Below are positions 26,472 through 36,682 of a stretch of DNA of 64,000 bases, piece after piece. Under the pieces are notes generated by a model. That model did no database searches. It saw nothing but the letters and a program-made list of their open reading frames with translations, and was not told the DNA's origin. Within the stretch, counting starts at the first letter, position 1. Each line of letters begins with the position of its first letter. This DNA comes from CAWDMN01 sp963803155 (lineage in GTDB: Bacteria; Acidobacteriota; Terriglobia; Versatilivoradales; Versatilivoraceae). The translations under genes were made by a program, and so were the position numbers. The DNA is taken from assembly GCA_963803155.1 (NCBI GenBank), contig CAWDMN010000031.1, positions 1-64,000 of the forward strand. The letters run 5' to 3'.

Positions 26472-27428
26472 TCATTTCTGGCTTGAATTTCCCGCCAAAA
26501 ATCCCCGGTACCATGCAACTGTCCTTTCAAGTCCCTCTTCAAAAGAAACCAAGGGGCGATAAGCCAATTTGGCGACAGCGCGGGAAATATCCGCCAGGGA
26601 ATGTTTAATGTCCCCCGTTCGGGCCGGTTCATAGACAGGAGCCACCTTCAACCGCAGCATGTCATTGAGCAATTTTACAATTTGATTTAGTGAAATGCGC
26701 CGCTCACAGGCGATATTAAACATTGCTCCCGCAACTCCTTCCGCATGGCAGGCCAGCCAATTGGCCTCGACAATATTGTCCACGAAAGTGAAGTCGCGAG
26801 TTTGTTCTCCGTCTCCAAATATAGTGGGAGATTCTCCTTGCAGCATCACAGTGATGAAGCGAGAAAGGACTCCAGAATAAGGAGAGGTGGGGTCCTGGCG
26901 AGGTCCAAAGACATTGAAATATCGAAGAGCCACTGTCTCTAATCCATAGATCAAGGTAAAAATCCGGCAATATTCCTCCCCCACATATTTCATTAATCCA
27001 TAAGGCGAAATCGGATGAGGCGCCATGGATTCCTCTTTCGGCAGCGTTTCAATGTCACCATAGGCGGATGAAGAGGCCGCATAAACCACGCGCTTTACTC
27101 CGGCTTGCTTGGCAGCCCATAGCACATTGAGAGTACCCGTAACATCGGCATGGTGAGAAGCGACAGGATCGATGATGGATTTGGGAACTGAGGGAATGGC
27201 GGCTTGATGAATCACATAATCCACACCTTTCATTGTCTCCCGCAAGGCTTCCAGGTCACAAATGCTGATTTCACGAAAATCCACTCGATCCAGAAATGGT
27301 TGAATATTTTCCTTTCTGCCAGTGGCAAAATTGTCAACAACCCTGATTGAGACTCCCCGCTTTAAAAGGGATTCGACGATGTTAGATCCGATGAATCCCG
27401 CTCCTCCAGTTACCAGATACAATGACAT
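26472..27428 (-). CDS. NAD-dependent nucleotide-sugar epimerase (UDP-GlcNAc/UDP-Glc 4-epimerase type)
   Basis: A 318-residue extended SDR enzyme. The N-terminal VTGGAGFIGSNIV binds NAD. The catalytic SSSAYGD serine region and SPYGLMKY tyrosine/lysine pair (about 147-154) are intact, and VFGPRQDPTSPYSGVL is typical of the WbpP/TviC-like UDP-N-acetylglucosamine 4-epimerase group. It would supply sugars for lipopolysaccharide or exopolysaccharide. ATG 27428 is preceded by GGGAGGT at good spacing; the ATG five codons upstream lies within that site. It is convergent with the TPR-peptidase gene, with stops three bases apart. Confidence 0.85.
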   Translation of the reverse strand: MSLYLVTGGAGFIGSNIVESLLKRGVSIRVVDNFATGRKENIQPFLDRVDFREISICDLEALRETMKGVDYVIHQAAIPSVPKSIIDPVASHHADVTGTLNVLWAAKQAGVKRVVYAASSSAYGDIETLPKEESMAPHPISPYGLMKYVGEEYCRIFTLIYGLETVALRYFNVFGPRQDPTSPYSGVLSRFITVMLQGESPTIFGDGEQTRDFTFVDNIVEANWLACHAEGVAGAMFNIACERRISLNQIVKLLNDMLRLKVAPVYEPARTGDIKHSLADISRAVAKLAYRPLVSFEEGLERTVAWYRGFLAGNSSQK

Positions 27429-27693
27429 AAATATACCTCCCACCTAAAAAAGTAATTCTGGGAGCATAATTCAAACAAAGCGGGGAATCAATATAAAGAA
27501 GCAAACTGGGAGGTCGCATCACCGCTTGGTCCCGCACAGTCTCCGACGGAGCGCGACCAATGGTAGCTATTCCGAAAGATTTTGTTTTTTGGACTCCTCC
27601 AGGTAGAATTTTGCGAGGGCGCCCGGAGAAGCTGAATTCATTTTTGCAGTTTTTTCTTGGAATCTTTCGTAAATAAATTTACAGTTTTGGTTT

Positions 27694-27701
27694 GCCGAGC
27701 C
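27694..27701. repeat. Target-site duplication, left copy (GCCGAGCC)
   Basis: The 8-base GCCGAGCC directly precedes the left end of the IS256-type element and recurs at 29100-29107 directly after its right end. Eight to nine bases is the usual duplication size in this family. Confidence 0.88.
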
Positions 27702-29099
27702 GGGAAAGTCCTAAACTTAGTTGAAAAAGGAGCATGACCTCACTTAAAACAGAGGTGTTTTACCGGCAAGTAAGACACTGAGATTAAGGAGATCATGCAT
27801 GGGACAGAGAGTAATTGGAGCCGGAAAAAGAAGCAAGGGCAAAGAGAGAAGAAAAAAGAGACAACAAATCCAAGAAGAAGTTAGGACTTTGGACAGTCGG
27901 TTTGAACTGATCCAGATGTTGATCCCTCTAGGCTTGAAAGCAGTGGAAGAAGAATTACAGAAAGAGGTGGAACAGCTGGTTGGCCGCGGAGCCAGCCGGA
28001 GTCCGGAGAATCGACGCTGGGGAAGAAATCCAGGATCAGTCTACCTGGGAGATCAGAAAGTCAGAGTCGAAGTGCCGCGAGTACGAAATGTAGCGGTGCG
28101 CCAAGAAGTGCCTCTGGAGAGTTATCAAGCTTTTCGAAAGACGAAGGTGTTGGACCATCAGGTCCTGAATCGACTGATCTGTGGGATCAGCCAGAGGCAA
28201 TATGAACAGGCGGCTCTCTGTGTGCCCGAGACGTTTGGGATCAAAAAGAGCAGTGTGTCGCGACACTTCATTCGAACCACGGCTCGGAAGTTGGAAACTT
28301 TTTTGAATCGGGATTTGAGCCAGCACGATCTTGTGGCGATCTTTATCGATGGGAAGCGGTTAGCAGAAACCGATATGATCGTGGCTTTGGGGATTACGCT
28401 CGAGGGTAAAAAGATCCTATTGGGATTTGTAGAAGCCAGCACAGAAAATCAACGAGTGGCTCAGGATTTTATCCAGCGACTGCTGGATCGAGGGTTAAGA
28501 ACCGAACAGGAGATTCTCTTCATTATCGACGGAGCCAAAGGGCTGTATAAAGGGATCAAGGCGAGCCTGGCGGAGAAAGCCTTGATTCAAAGATGCCAAT
28601 GGCACAAGCGGGAAAATGTAGTCAGTTATTTGAGCCGGGAACAAGCAAAACGATTCCGGCAGAAAATGCAGACGGCTTATCAGCAACCCAGTTATGAAAA
28701 GGCGAAAGAAGCCCTGGAGCGAATTGCTAAAGAGCTGCGATTGATCAATGGTTCTGCGGTGGAGAGCCTGAAAGAAGGGTTAGAAGAGACTCTGACTCTG
28801 CATCGTTTGGGATTGTTTGAAGAATTAGGCACCAGTTTTAAAACCACCAATTGCATTGAGAATGTGAATCGGCAATTGGAGCGGTTGACGCATCGAGTCA
28901 GTTACTGGAAGAACAGCGATCAGCGCCAGCGTTGGATAGCCACGTCGCTCCTGCAAATTGAGCCCGGGCTAAGAAAGGTGAAAGGCTTTCGTCATCTAAA
29001 AGCCCTTCGCAAAGCCATGAAAAAGGAAAGTCATCCAAAATCGGATCAAGCAGCCGCTTGAGGCTTATGCTCATTTTCAACTAAAAAAGGGCTTGACCC
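27702..29099 (+). mobile_element. IS256-family insertion sequence, complete
   Basis: A 1398-base element. The left end (GGGAAAGTCCTAAACTTAG...) and the reverse complement of the right end (GGGTCAAGCCCTTTTTTAG...) are related, sharing GGG, an AAG-CCT block and TAGTTGAAAA...GAGCAT. It encodes one intact transposase and is bounded by perfect 8-base direct repeats, so the insertion looks recent and the element possibly active. Confidence 0.88.
27799..29061 (+). CDS. IS256-family (mutator-type) transposase
   Basis: A 420-residue DDE transposase of the Transposase_mut family. The catalytic aspartates fit FIDGKRL (about residue 178) and FIIDGAKGL (about 239), with the glutamate in the C-terminal TTNCIENVNRQLERL region (about 350-363). 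The QRCQWHKRENV block is also characteristic. The frame is intact, with no internal stop. It lies inside an element with matching ends and target duplication. Confidence 0.93.
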   Translation: MGQRVIGAGKRSKGKERRKKRQQIQEEVRTLDSRFELIQMLIPLGLKAVEEELQKEVEQLVGRGASRSPENRRWGRNPGSVYLGDQKVRVEVPRVRNVAVRQEVPLESYQAFRKTKVLDHQVLNRLICGISQRQYEQAALCVPETFGIKKSSVSRHFIRTTARKLETFLNRDLSQHDLVAIFIDGKRLAETDMIVALGITLEGKKILLGFVEASTENQRVAQDFIQRLLDRGLRTEQEILFIIDGAKGLYKGIKASLAEKALIQRCQWHKRENVVSYLSREQAKRFRQKMQTAYQQPSYEKAKEALERIAKELRLINGSAVESLKEGLEETLTLHRLGLFEELGTSFKTTNCIENVNRQLERLTHRVSYWKNSDQRQRWIATSLLQIEPGLRKVKGFRHLKALRKAMKKESHPKSDQAAA

Positions 29100-29107
29100 G
29101 CCGAGCC
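29100..29107. repeat. Target-site duplication, right copy (GCCGAGCC)
   Basis: Identical to 27694-27701; together they mark the insertion point. Removing the IS and one copy joins GGTTT-GCCGAGCC-ATTTG. Confidence 0.88.
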
Positions 29108-29294
29108 ATTTGTCGTTGATAAACTCATGCAGTAGGGAATCAATCGAATGAATCCTCCCACCTCCAACGTGCTCAAGGAAATAGCTTCCTCCCCGGATAT
29201 AGGGAAAGACGGAGATTGAGACTAAACTTTGTTTGCATTTAAACGATAAGAACTCGTGGGCATCACCATCTAAGCGTATAGTGCGAATCGGACT

Positions 29295-30929
29295 ATGTTG
29301 ACACAGGGAAATTTTTCGCAACACTCATTTCCAGAGGTCTTGAAGTCAGTTGGCCTGAATGCGGCCGCGGGTATATTGGAACTGTCTCTTTCTTCCGCGA
29401 AACGAAGACTATACATGGAAAAAGGATTGATCCTTTCTGGTATCAGCGAGGCATCGGGTGATCATTTTGGCGATTTTCTGGCCAGAATTGGGCGAGTCTC
29501 TCCATTGCATATCGAAGCAATGAGGCAATCGCAATCCGCCGACCGGCCCCTGTTGCGCACTTTGGTGGAGGAAGGTCTCATTGACGTTGCTCAGCTCCCT
29601 TCGTTTCTGGAAATGCATACAGCGGAATGGATCTACCCCATGTTTGACTGGGTGGAAGGTTCCTTTCATTTTGAATCTGGATCCTTGCCCGTGGATGAGT
29701 TCTCGCGCATCCAATTGGCCATCCCCAATCTGCTTCTTGAAGGAACAAGACGCATGAAGAATTCTGAGATCATCCGTCGCGGGTTGATAGGGGAAGATTG
29801 CCTGGTTCAGATGGCTCCGCAGGCAGATTTCCTGTTGACCAAATTGGCTCTCAACTCTGATGAAGCTTTTATATTGAGCAGGGTGGATTCCCGCACCAGC
29901 ATCACGGAAATTTTGCAAATCTCTCCATTGGATTTGGAGATGACTAAACGGACTCTGTTCGGACTTTTCTTGACTGGCGTGCTGCAATTCTCTGCTCCCC
30001 CGGATCAGCCACCTTCCTCTACGCGGAAAAGAGAGGTCAAAAGAGAATCCTTGCGGCAGGAGAATAAAGGGGCCCCACCCCGCGGAGCGGAGGGGCACAA
30101 GCCCACTCCCGCCCAATCTCCAGAAGAGACTGAATTGGACTTCATTCGCTGTGACGTCCTACGGAAATACAACGAGCTGAAATCTCAAAGCTATTACGAA
30201 TATTTGAATGTTCCAGCTACGGCTTCGTCGGAAGAAATCAAGAAAGCTTATTACTCTCTGGCTAAAAAATATCATCCAGACCATTACCAAAAGCCGGAAT
30301 TGGCCGATATAAAGCCCAAACTCGACTTCATCTTTGCGGAACTCTCCAATGCCTACGACAACTTGAAGTTGCCCCCTTCACGAGCGAGTTACGACGCCAA
30401 ACTCTTGGAATCTCGGGAGAGCGGCAACTCGAGTTCCTCCGGAGGCGGTCAGACGCACCCTGCGGCCATAGATGCCGCCGGACAGCAGAAAATAGCTGAG
30501 CTCAGCTTCCGCCAAGGACGTGGCTATTTTGAAAATCAGGATTTTTGGAGCGCCATTCTCGCTCTGCGTCAGAGTGTGCGCTTGATGCCGGAGGTTCCCC
30601 GATATCGTTATTGGTTGGCCATGTCCCTTTCCAAGAATCCCAAGTGGCGCCGTGAGGCTGAAGAACATTTTCAAAAAGCCATTGACCTGGAACCTTTCAA
30701 TGCCGCCAATTACCTTGGGATGGCTATGATGTTCCAGGAAGTCGGGATGTTTTTGCGAGCGGAGTCTCTCTTGAAAAAAGCCCAGCAGGTGGCCCCTGGA
30801 GATAAATCGACCTTGGAAGCCCTGCAACTCTTAAAGAGCAAAATGATCAATAAAATTGATAAAGACGGCAAAGGCAAGAAATCCCTCAAAAACCTTTTCC
30901 GTTGGAAAAAAGAACCTCCCGCCAATTGA
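29295..30929 (+). CDS. DUF4388 - DnaJ J-domain - TPR protein
   Basis: A 544-residue cytoplasmic protein in three parts. Residues 1-150 form a DUF4388/PatA-N-like region (FSQHSFPEVLKSV, GILEL, MEKGLILSG). After a charged linker comes a J domain at about 290-370 (SYYEYLNVPATAS, KKYHPDHY with the HPD triplet that stimulates Hsp70 ATPase, FAELSNAYDNL). The C-terminal part (about 395-520) has TPR repeats. Such fusions occur in deltaproteobacteria and related lineages and may link signalling scaffolds to DnaK. The Shine-Dalgarno sequence before ATG 29295 is weak. No partner gene is adjacent. Confidence 0.85.
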   Translation: MLTQGNFSQHSFPEVLKSVGLNAAAGILELSLSSAKRRLYMEKGLILSGISEASGDHFGDFLARIGRVSPLHIEAMRQSQSADRPLLRTLVEEGLIDVAQLPSFLEMHTAEWIYPMFDWVEGSFHFESGSLPVDEFSRIQLAIPNLLLEGTRRMKNSEIIRRGLIGEDCLVQMAPQADFLLTKLALNSDEAFILSRVDSRTSITEILQISPLDLEMTKRTLFGLFLTGVLQFSAPPDQPPSSTRKREVKRESLRQENKGAPPRGAEGHKPTPAQSPEETELDFIRCDVLRKYNELKSQSYYEYLNVPATASSEEIKKAYYSLAKKYHPDHYQKPELADIKPKLDFIFAELSNAYDNLKLPPSRASYDAKLLESRESGNSSSSGGGQTHPAAIDAAGQQKIAELSFRQGRGYFENQDFWSAILALRQSVRLMPEVPRYRYWLAMSLSKNPKWRREAEEHFQKAIDLEPFNAANYLGMAMMFQEVGMFLRAESLLKKAQQVAPGDKSTLEALQLLKSKMINKIDKDGKGKKSLKNLFRWKKEPPAN

Positions 30930-31439
30930 AATTTGTCGGTTTCCTTTCATGCAGACGATGACCGGATACCCTGTATTCCTCATACCCGACGGATTGACCT
31001 TTTTTGGCATCTTGGCAATACTCATGGCATGTGCTTCTATGCGACGCCTGTATGTCCCTTCCCTCCCTGGGGAATAACCTTACACCTGTTCAAGCCCGCG
31101 ATAACTGTGAAGCCAGCTTTTGCTTTCCCCGGTTGACTTCTCACTCCACAAGAAAATTTGGCACTTCAAATCTGTATTCCGTTGGAAGCAGAAGCTAAAA
31201 TAATTTCATCATTGGCAAGAAGCCCGGTTCGACAAAATCGACTCTCTTTCAAAAGATAAACTCCCATTCCACTCTGGTCTAATCCTATTCATTTTTCCAT
31301 TTTCTCAATTCTTCAACTATCTCCAACCAGCACAATTAGTTGTGTGATGGTTGGAACCAATCCCCAACTAAATGTATTTACACTGACATCCCCTCGGACA
31401 TATAATTCTGCGGTCAAATAATGTTGAAAGGCGGTGGCA
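30930..31439 (+). other. Intergenic region ahead of guaA
   Basis: A 510-base gap with no supported protein gene. It holds the stem-loop at 31323-31354 listed separately. I checked for a purine riboswitch (conserved TATA and TCTACC segments) and did not find one. Confidence 0.4.
31323..31354 (+). promoter_or_regulatory. Stem-loop in the guaA leader region
   Basis: CCAACCA (31323-31329) pairs with TGGTTGG (31348-31354), and CACAA (31331-31335) pairs with TTGTG (31340-31344), giving a 12-base-pair stem with a 4-base TTAG loop and small bulges. It lies about 85 bases before guaA. No T run follows, so it is not a typical terminator; regulation of guaA is possible but unproven. Confidence 0.4.
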
Positions 31440-32981
31440 ATGAGCTCAGCACATCAGTCCATGTTGATCTTGGATTTTGGATCCCAATACACCCAGTTGA
31501 TTGCACGCAGGGTGCGGGAAGCTCATGTTTACTGCGAAATTCTCCCCTTCAATTCGCCTCTAGAAGAAGTAATCCGCCGCCAACCCATGGGAGTGATCTT
31601 TTCGGGTGGCCCCGATTCGGTATACGCCCCCGGTGCGCCTCACAGCGATCCAGCCTATTGGGATTTGCCCGTCCCCATTTTGGGGATCTGCTATGGTTTC
31701 CAACTCATGTCACACCAAATGGGGGGAAAAGTTGAAAAAGCTGCGCGACGGGAGTATGGATTGGCGGAGCTCGCGATTAAAGGGGCTGTCCCCTTGTTCG
31801 AAGGGATGGCGCTTCATTCAAAAGTCTGGATGAGCCACGGGGATCACATTGTAGAACTTCCAGATGGATTCCATATCACCGGCCTCACCTCCAATTCCAT
31901 GGCGGCGGCGGAAAATGTGGAAGCCAAGAGATATGGACTGCAATTCCACCCTGAGGTAGTGCACACTGAAGAGGGGAAAAAAATACTCGAAAATTTTTTA
32001 TTCCGCATCTGTGGATGCCGCGGAGATTGGACTCCCGCTTCCTTCATTGAAGAGTCAATATCCAAGATACGCGGTCAGGTGGAAGACGGCAAAGTCATTT
32101 GCGCCCTGAGCGGTGGAGTCGATTCCACTGTCGCGGCAATTTTGGTGGATCGCGCCATTGGTAAGAATTTATTTTGCATTTTTGTGAACAACGGAGTCTT
32201 GCGCAAAAATGAATTTGAACGTGTTTTGACAAATTTGCGTGACCGCTTGAGACTGCAAGTGACTGGCGTTGACGCTTCCTCTCGCTTTTTGAGCAAGCTG
32301 GCCGGTGTGGACGATCCGGAACAGAAGCGGAAAATTATCGGGAACGAATTCATTATGGTTTTTGAGGAAGAAGCCCACAAGCTCGGACAGGTTGACTTCC
32401 TGGTGCAGGGAACGCTCTATCCCGATGTGATCGAATCAGTTTCAGTGAAGGGCCCTTCCGCCACTATTAAGTCGCATCACAACGTGGGCGGGCTTCCCGA
32501 AAAAATGAAATTGAAACTGGTGGAACCGTTGCGTGAACTTTTTAAAGATGAAGTGCGCAACATCGGACGAGAATTGGGTCTGGGCGAAGAGATTGTGCAA
32601 CGTCAGCCATTTCCCGGGCCGGGATTGGCCGTTCGAATCTTGGGAGAGATTACGCCGGAACGAATCCGCCTTCTCCAGGAAGCCGATAATATTGTTGTGA
32701 CGGAAATCAAGAGGGCTGGCCTCTACCAGGACATCTGGCAGTCTTTTGCGGTCTTGTTGCCCATCAAAAGCGTAGGAGTCATGGGAGATGAGCGCTCCTA
32801 TGATTACACGGCTGCCATCCGGGCGGTCCACTCCAGGGACGGCATGACGGCCGATTGGGTCAGGCTCCCTTATGAAGTGTTGGAGCGGATTTCGAACCGG
32901 ATTGTCAACGAAGTAAAAGGAATCAACCGAGTGGTCTACGACATCAGTTCCAAACCGCCCGCCACCATTGAATGGGAATGA
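31440..32981 (+). CDS. guaA: GMP synthase (glutamine-hydrolysing)
   Basis: A 513-residue two-domain enzyme converting XMP to GMP. The class I glutamine amidotransferase domain (about 1-195) has the catalytic cysteine in GICYGFQLM (about 83) and HPEV with its His/Glu partner. The ATP pyrophosphatase domain follows, with the P-loop SGGVDSTVAA (about 228-237), and a C-terminal dimerisation domain ends in PPATIEWE. ATG 31440 is 8 bases after AAAGG; the in-frame GTG at 31434 is too close to that site. Standard housekeeping gene. Confidence 0.97.
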   Translation: MSSAHQSMLILDFGSQYTQLIARRVREAHVYCEILPFNSPLEEVIRRQPMGVIFSGGPDSVYAPGAPHSDPAYWDLPVPILGICYGFQLMSHQMGGKVEKAARREYGLAELAIKGAVPLFEGMALHSKVWMSHGDHIVELPDGFHITGLTSNSMAAAENVEAKRYGLQFHPEVVHTEEGKKILENFLFRICGCRGDWTPASFIEESISKIRGQVEDGKVICALSGGVDSTVAAILVDRAIGKNLFCIFVNNGVLRKNEFERVLTNLRDRLRLQVTGVDASSRFLSKLAGVDDPEQKRKIIGNEFIMVFEEEAHKLGQVDFLVQGTLYPDVIESVSVKGPSATIKSHHNVGGLPEKMKLKLVEPLRELFKDEVRNIGRELGLGEEIVQRQPFPGPGLAVRILGEITPERIRLLQEADNIVVTEIKRAGLYQDIWQSFAVLLPIKSVGVMGDERSYDYTAAIRAVHSRDGMTADWVRLPYEVLERISNRIVNEVKGINRVVYDISSKPPATIEWE

Positions 32982-33205
32982 TTTTTCGATTTTTGGTAAA
33001 TGCTCATATCCTCGTTTGAATGGTCGCCATGGTGAGTCTGCTTTGGGCGGAAGCCGTGGGTTTTTGGCTAGGCAGCCAGGCTCCACGACTCGTAAAATGC
33101 GCTCAGCGTGGCTGCTAATCGGAGGGGTAGTGAGAAGTCACGATTTTCAAATTCCAAATGAAACGATTCCCCCAAAAACCAAATTCATGATTCTTAATTA
33201 ATCTT

Positions 33206-36200
33206 ATGTCTCATCCCGAATTTGTTCACCTGCATTTGCATACGGACTACAGCCTTCTGGATGGCGCCTGTGAAGTGGATCGGGTGCTGGATCATATGAA
33301 ACAGCTCGGCATGCCCGCCGCCGCCATCACGGACCATGGCAATCTCTTCGGAGCTGTCAGTTTTTATGAACACGCCCAAAAGAAGGGCATCAAGCCAATC
33401 ATCGGATGTGAGGTCTACGTGGCCCGCGGCAGACAGAAGGATCGCACTTCCGGAGACGGAGAAAAAGCCAATCACCATCTGACCCTGCTTTGCGAAAACA
33501 ATATTGGATATCGCAACCTGGTCAAACTGGTCTCCTCGGGATTCCTGGATGGATTTTATTATAAACCCCGCGTTGACAAAGAGCTCATCGCCACTTATCA
33601 CGAGGGATTGATTTGTCTTTCCGGTTGTCTGAGCGGTGAAGTTTGCAACAATCTGGAAATCGATCAATTTGAGGCGGCGCGCCAGGCTGCGGCGCAATAC
33701 CTGGATATATTTGGAAGAGACAATTTCTTTTTGGAGATCCAGGACCAGGGAATGGACGTGGAGAAGCAGATTAATCCGCAAATGGTCCAGCTCTCCAGGA
33801 ATTTGGGCGTGCCTCTGGTTGCCACAAATGACTGCCACTACATTACTCGCGAAGACGCCCGCGCTCACGAGATTTTGCTCTGTATTCAGACCGGGAAAAC
33901 CTTGAGTGATCCCGGCCGTATGCGTTTCCCCACCGATCAGTTCTATGTAAAAAGCCAGGCAGAAATGGCACAGGTTTTTGATGAGATTCCCGATGCTCTG
34001 GCCAGAACCATCCAGATTGCAGACCGTTGTCAATTCAAGCTGGAAAAAACGAGCGAACCCTTTCCAAAATTCGATGTGCCTGAAAATCAAACCATCGACG
34101 ACTATTTCGAATCGACGGTTTGGCGGGGATTTGAACGGCGTCTGCCGATGCTTCACAATCTGGAAAATCAGGGCAAGCTGCGACATCCAATCGAGGCTTA
34201 CGAAGAGAGACTCAAGCGGGAGTTGGGCATTATCAAACAAATGCGCTTCCCCGGATATTTTCTCATCGTCTGGGACTTTATCCGGCATGCCCGCGAACAA
34301 GGGATTCCAGTGGGGCCAGGACGGGGATCGGCGGCCGGAAGCTTAGTCTCCTACTGCTTGCGCATTACCGACATCGACCCTTTGCAGTATGGGCTTCTTT
34401 TCGAACGGTTCCTCAATCCAGAACGTATTTCCATGCCTGACATCGACGTGGATTTCTGCACGAATCGCCGCGCCGAAGTCATCAGCTACGTCACCGAAAA
34501 ATACGGCCGCGAAAATGTATCCCAGATCATTACTTTTGGAACCATGGCGGCCAAAGCAGCCGTCAAGGATGTAGGACGAGGTATGGACATGCCTTACTCC
34601 GAAGTGGATCGGATCGCCAAGCTTATTCCCAACGATTTGAAGATGACGCTGGACAAGGCTCTGGCCGAAAGCGAACCGTTGCGAGATTTGGTTGAAAAAG
34701 ATCCAAAAGTCAAAGAATTGTTTGACGTGGCCCGGCGTTTGGAGGGAATGTCCCGCCACGCCTCTATCCACGCGGCTGGCGTGGTCATCTCGCCGATTCC
34801 TTTGACCGACATTGTTCCCCTTTATAAAAGTTCGAAGGATGAAATCACCACTCAATTTCAAATGACCGATCTGGAAAAGATCGGCCTTCTCAAGATGGAC
34901 TTTTTGGCTCTGACCACGCTGACCGTCATGGATGAGGCCATCAAGCTGGTGGAAAAGACGGACGGACAAAAAGTCGATCTGGACCATATCCCCATCGACG
35001 ATCCGACCTCCTACGACATCTTTTGCCGAGGCCTCACCAATGGCATCTTTCAGTTTGAAAGCAGCGGGATGAAAGACATTTTGCGCCGCTTTAAGCCGGA
35101 AAAGCTGGAGGATCTGACCGCACTGAACGCCCTATACCGTCCTGGCCCGATTGGCGGCGGGATGATCGACGATTTTATCAACCGGAAGAATGGCAGCAAG
35201 CGGGTTGAATACGATTTGCCTGAACTGAAAGATATTCTGGAAGAGACCCTCGGGGTGATTGTTTACCAGGAACAAGTGCAGCAGATTGCCAACCGGCTCG
35301 CGGGTTACAGCTTGGGCGAAGGCGACATCTTGCGCCGCGCCATGGGAAAAAAGAAAAAAGAGGAAATGGAGTCGCAGCGCGAGAAATTCATTAAGGGCGC
35401 CAAGGCCAGGGGATTTGATCTCAAACGAGTTTCCAAAATTTTCGATTTGATGGAGCAGTTTGCCGGGTATGGATTCAACAAATCCCATTCGGCTGCCTAT
35501 GCCTGGCTGGCTTACCAGACGGCCTATTTGAAGGCTCATTTCCCCGTCTGTTTCATGTCGGCTCTGCTGACTAGTGAAATTTCCAGCACTGACAAGATCG
35601 TCAAATACACCAATGAATGCCGGGATATGGGAATAAAAATCCTTCCTCCCGACATCAATATCAGCCAATTTAATTTCACACCGGCGGGTCCGGACATTCG
35701 GTTTGGTTTGGCTGCCATAAAAAACGTCGGCACTAATGCCATTAGCTCGATACTGGAGGCCCGCCAGCGCGTTGGTCAATTCAAATCGATTTATGAATTT
35801 TGCGAACAGGTCGATCTGCGAGTGGTGAACAAGAGGGTGATTGAGAGTCTCATTAAGGCTGGCGCCCTCGACTCTCTCGGTTGTCACCGCTCTCAACTCT
35901 TCGCGGTTACCGATAAATCGATCGAAAATGCCCAGATGGTTCAGCGCGATCGGGAAAGAGGACAACAGGGACTCTTTGGTATGACAGGACCGGCCCTTCA
36001 GGATTCTCAAACGAGCCCTGCCGCCCTGCCCAATTTGCCGGAGTGGCAGGAATCCCAGAGACTGGCCTTCGAGAAGGAGACTCTGGGCTTTTACATCACC
36101 GGACATCCCCTGCGAAGATTTGAAAAGGACCTTCAGGAATTCTGCACGAGTTCTACCGATCGACTGGATGACGCCAAGCCTGGATCGGAAATTTCCGTGG

Positions 36201-36682
36201 GAGGGGTCCTGCGCACTTTAAAGATTCACAAGACCAAAAAGGGCGATCGGATGGCGTTTATCACCCTGGAGGACCTGAATGGCTCGCTCGAGGTCATTAT
36301 TTTCCCCGACACCTTCCAAAAGAACCAGGCGCTGCTCAAAGAGGACACTCCTTTGTACGTGAAGGGGACTCTGGATTCGGATGATTCCGGGTCGCGTAAA
36401 ATGTTGGCCAATGAAATCCAACCCTTGGAGGGGCTCCGCGGCAAGCTCGCAAAATCAGTGAGAATTCACATTGATTTGGCCAAAGCGGACACACAGCTTC
36501 CTGGCCGCCTCAATTTAGTCATGCACAAATTCTCGGGCGAGGCCGCGGTAATCTTTGAGCTTGAACACCCTGAACACTATCTGGTAACCTTGAGGCCGAA
36601 TCCATTTCTTCGGATCAAACCTGACACGGCATTTGTCCAGGAGGTGGAAAATTTATGTGGTCGGGGAGCCGTGCAATTTTAG
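33206..36682 (+). CDS. dnaE: DNA polymerase III alpha subunit
   Basis: A 1158-residue replicative polymerase of the DnaE type. It has an N-terminal PHP domain (HLHTDYSLLDGA, near residue 8), the catalytic palm with MPDIDVDFC (about 410) holding the metal-binding aspartates, fingers and helix-hairpin-helix regions (FNKSHSAAYAWLAYQTAY near 755), and an OB-fold (EISVGGVLRTLKIHKTKKGD near 995). Length matches the usual 1150-1180 residues. No proofreading DnaQ domain is present. The gene is intact and precedes accA, a pairing common in bacteria. Confidence 0.97.
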   Translation: MSHPEFVHLHLHTDYSLLDGACEVDRVLDHMKQLGMPAAAITDHGNLFGAVSFYEHAQKKGIKPIIGCEVYVARGRQKDRTSGDGEKANHHLTLLCENNIGYRNLVKLVSSGFLDGFYYKPRVDKELIATYHEGLICLSGCLSGEVCNNLEIDQFEAARQAAAQYLDIFGRDNFFLEIQDQGMDVEKQINPQMVQLSRNLGVPLVATNDCHYITREDARAHEILLCIQTGKTLSDPGRMRFPTDQFYVKSQAEMAQVFDEIPDALARTIQIADRCQFKLEKTSEPFPKFDVPENQTIDDYFESTVWRGFERRLPMLHNLENQGKLRHPIEAYEERLKRELGIIKQMRFPGYFLIVWDFIRHAREQGIPVGPGRGSAAGSLVSYCLRITDIDPLQYGLLFERFLNPERISMPDIDVDFCTNRRAEVISYVTEKYGRENVSQIITFGTMAAKAAVKDVGRGMDMPYSEVDRIAKLIPNDLKMTLDKALAESEPLRDLVEKDPKVKELFDVARRLEGMSRHASIHAAGVVISPIPLTDIVPLYKSSKDEITTQFQMTDLEKIGLLKMDFLALTTLTVMDEAIKLVEKTDGQKVDLDHIPIDDPTSYDIFCRGLTNGIFQFESSGMKDILRRFKPEKLEDLTALNALYRPGPIGGGMIDDFINRKNGSKRVEYDLPELKDILEETLGVIVYQEQVQQIANRLAGYSLGEGDILRRAMGKKKKEEMESQREKFIKGAKARGFDLKRVSKIFDLMEQFAGYGFNKSHSAAYAWLAYQTAYLKAHFPVCFMSALLTSEISSTDKIVKYTNECRDMGIKILPPDINISQFNFTPAGPDIRFGLAAIKNVGTNAISSILEARQRVGQFKSIYEFCEQVDLRVVNKRVIESLIKAGALDSLGCHRSQLFAVTDKSIENAQMVQRDRERGQQGLFGMTGPALQDSQTSPAALPNLPEWQESQRLAFEKETLGFYITGHPLRRFEKDLQEFCTSSTDRLDDAKPGSEISVGGVLRTLKIHKTKKGDRMAFITLEDLNGSLEVIIFPDTFQKNQALLKEDTPLYVKGTLDSDDSGSRKMLANEIQPLEGLRGKLAKSVRIHIDLAKADTQLPGRLNLVMHKFSGEAAVIFELEHPEHYLVTLRPNPFLRIKPDTAFVQEVENLCGRGAVQF

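Noticed and set aside
33194..34300. 368-codon minus-strand frame opposite dnaE
   Set aside because: It is the antisense shadow of a certain gene and has no recognisable motif.
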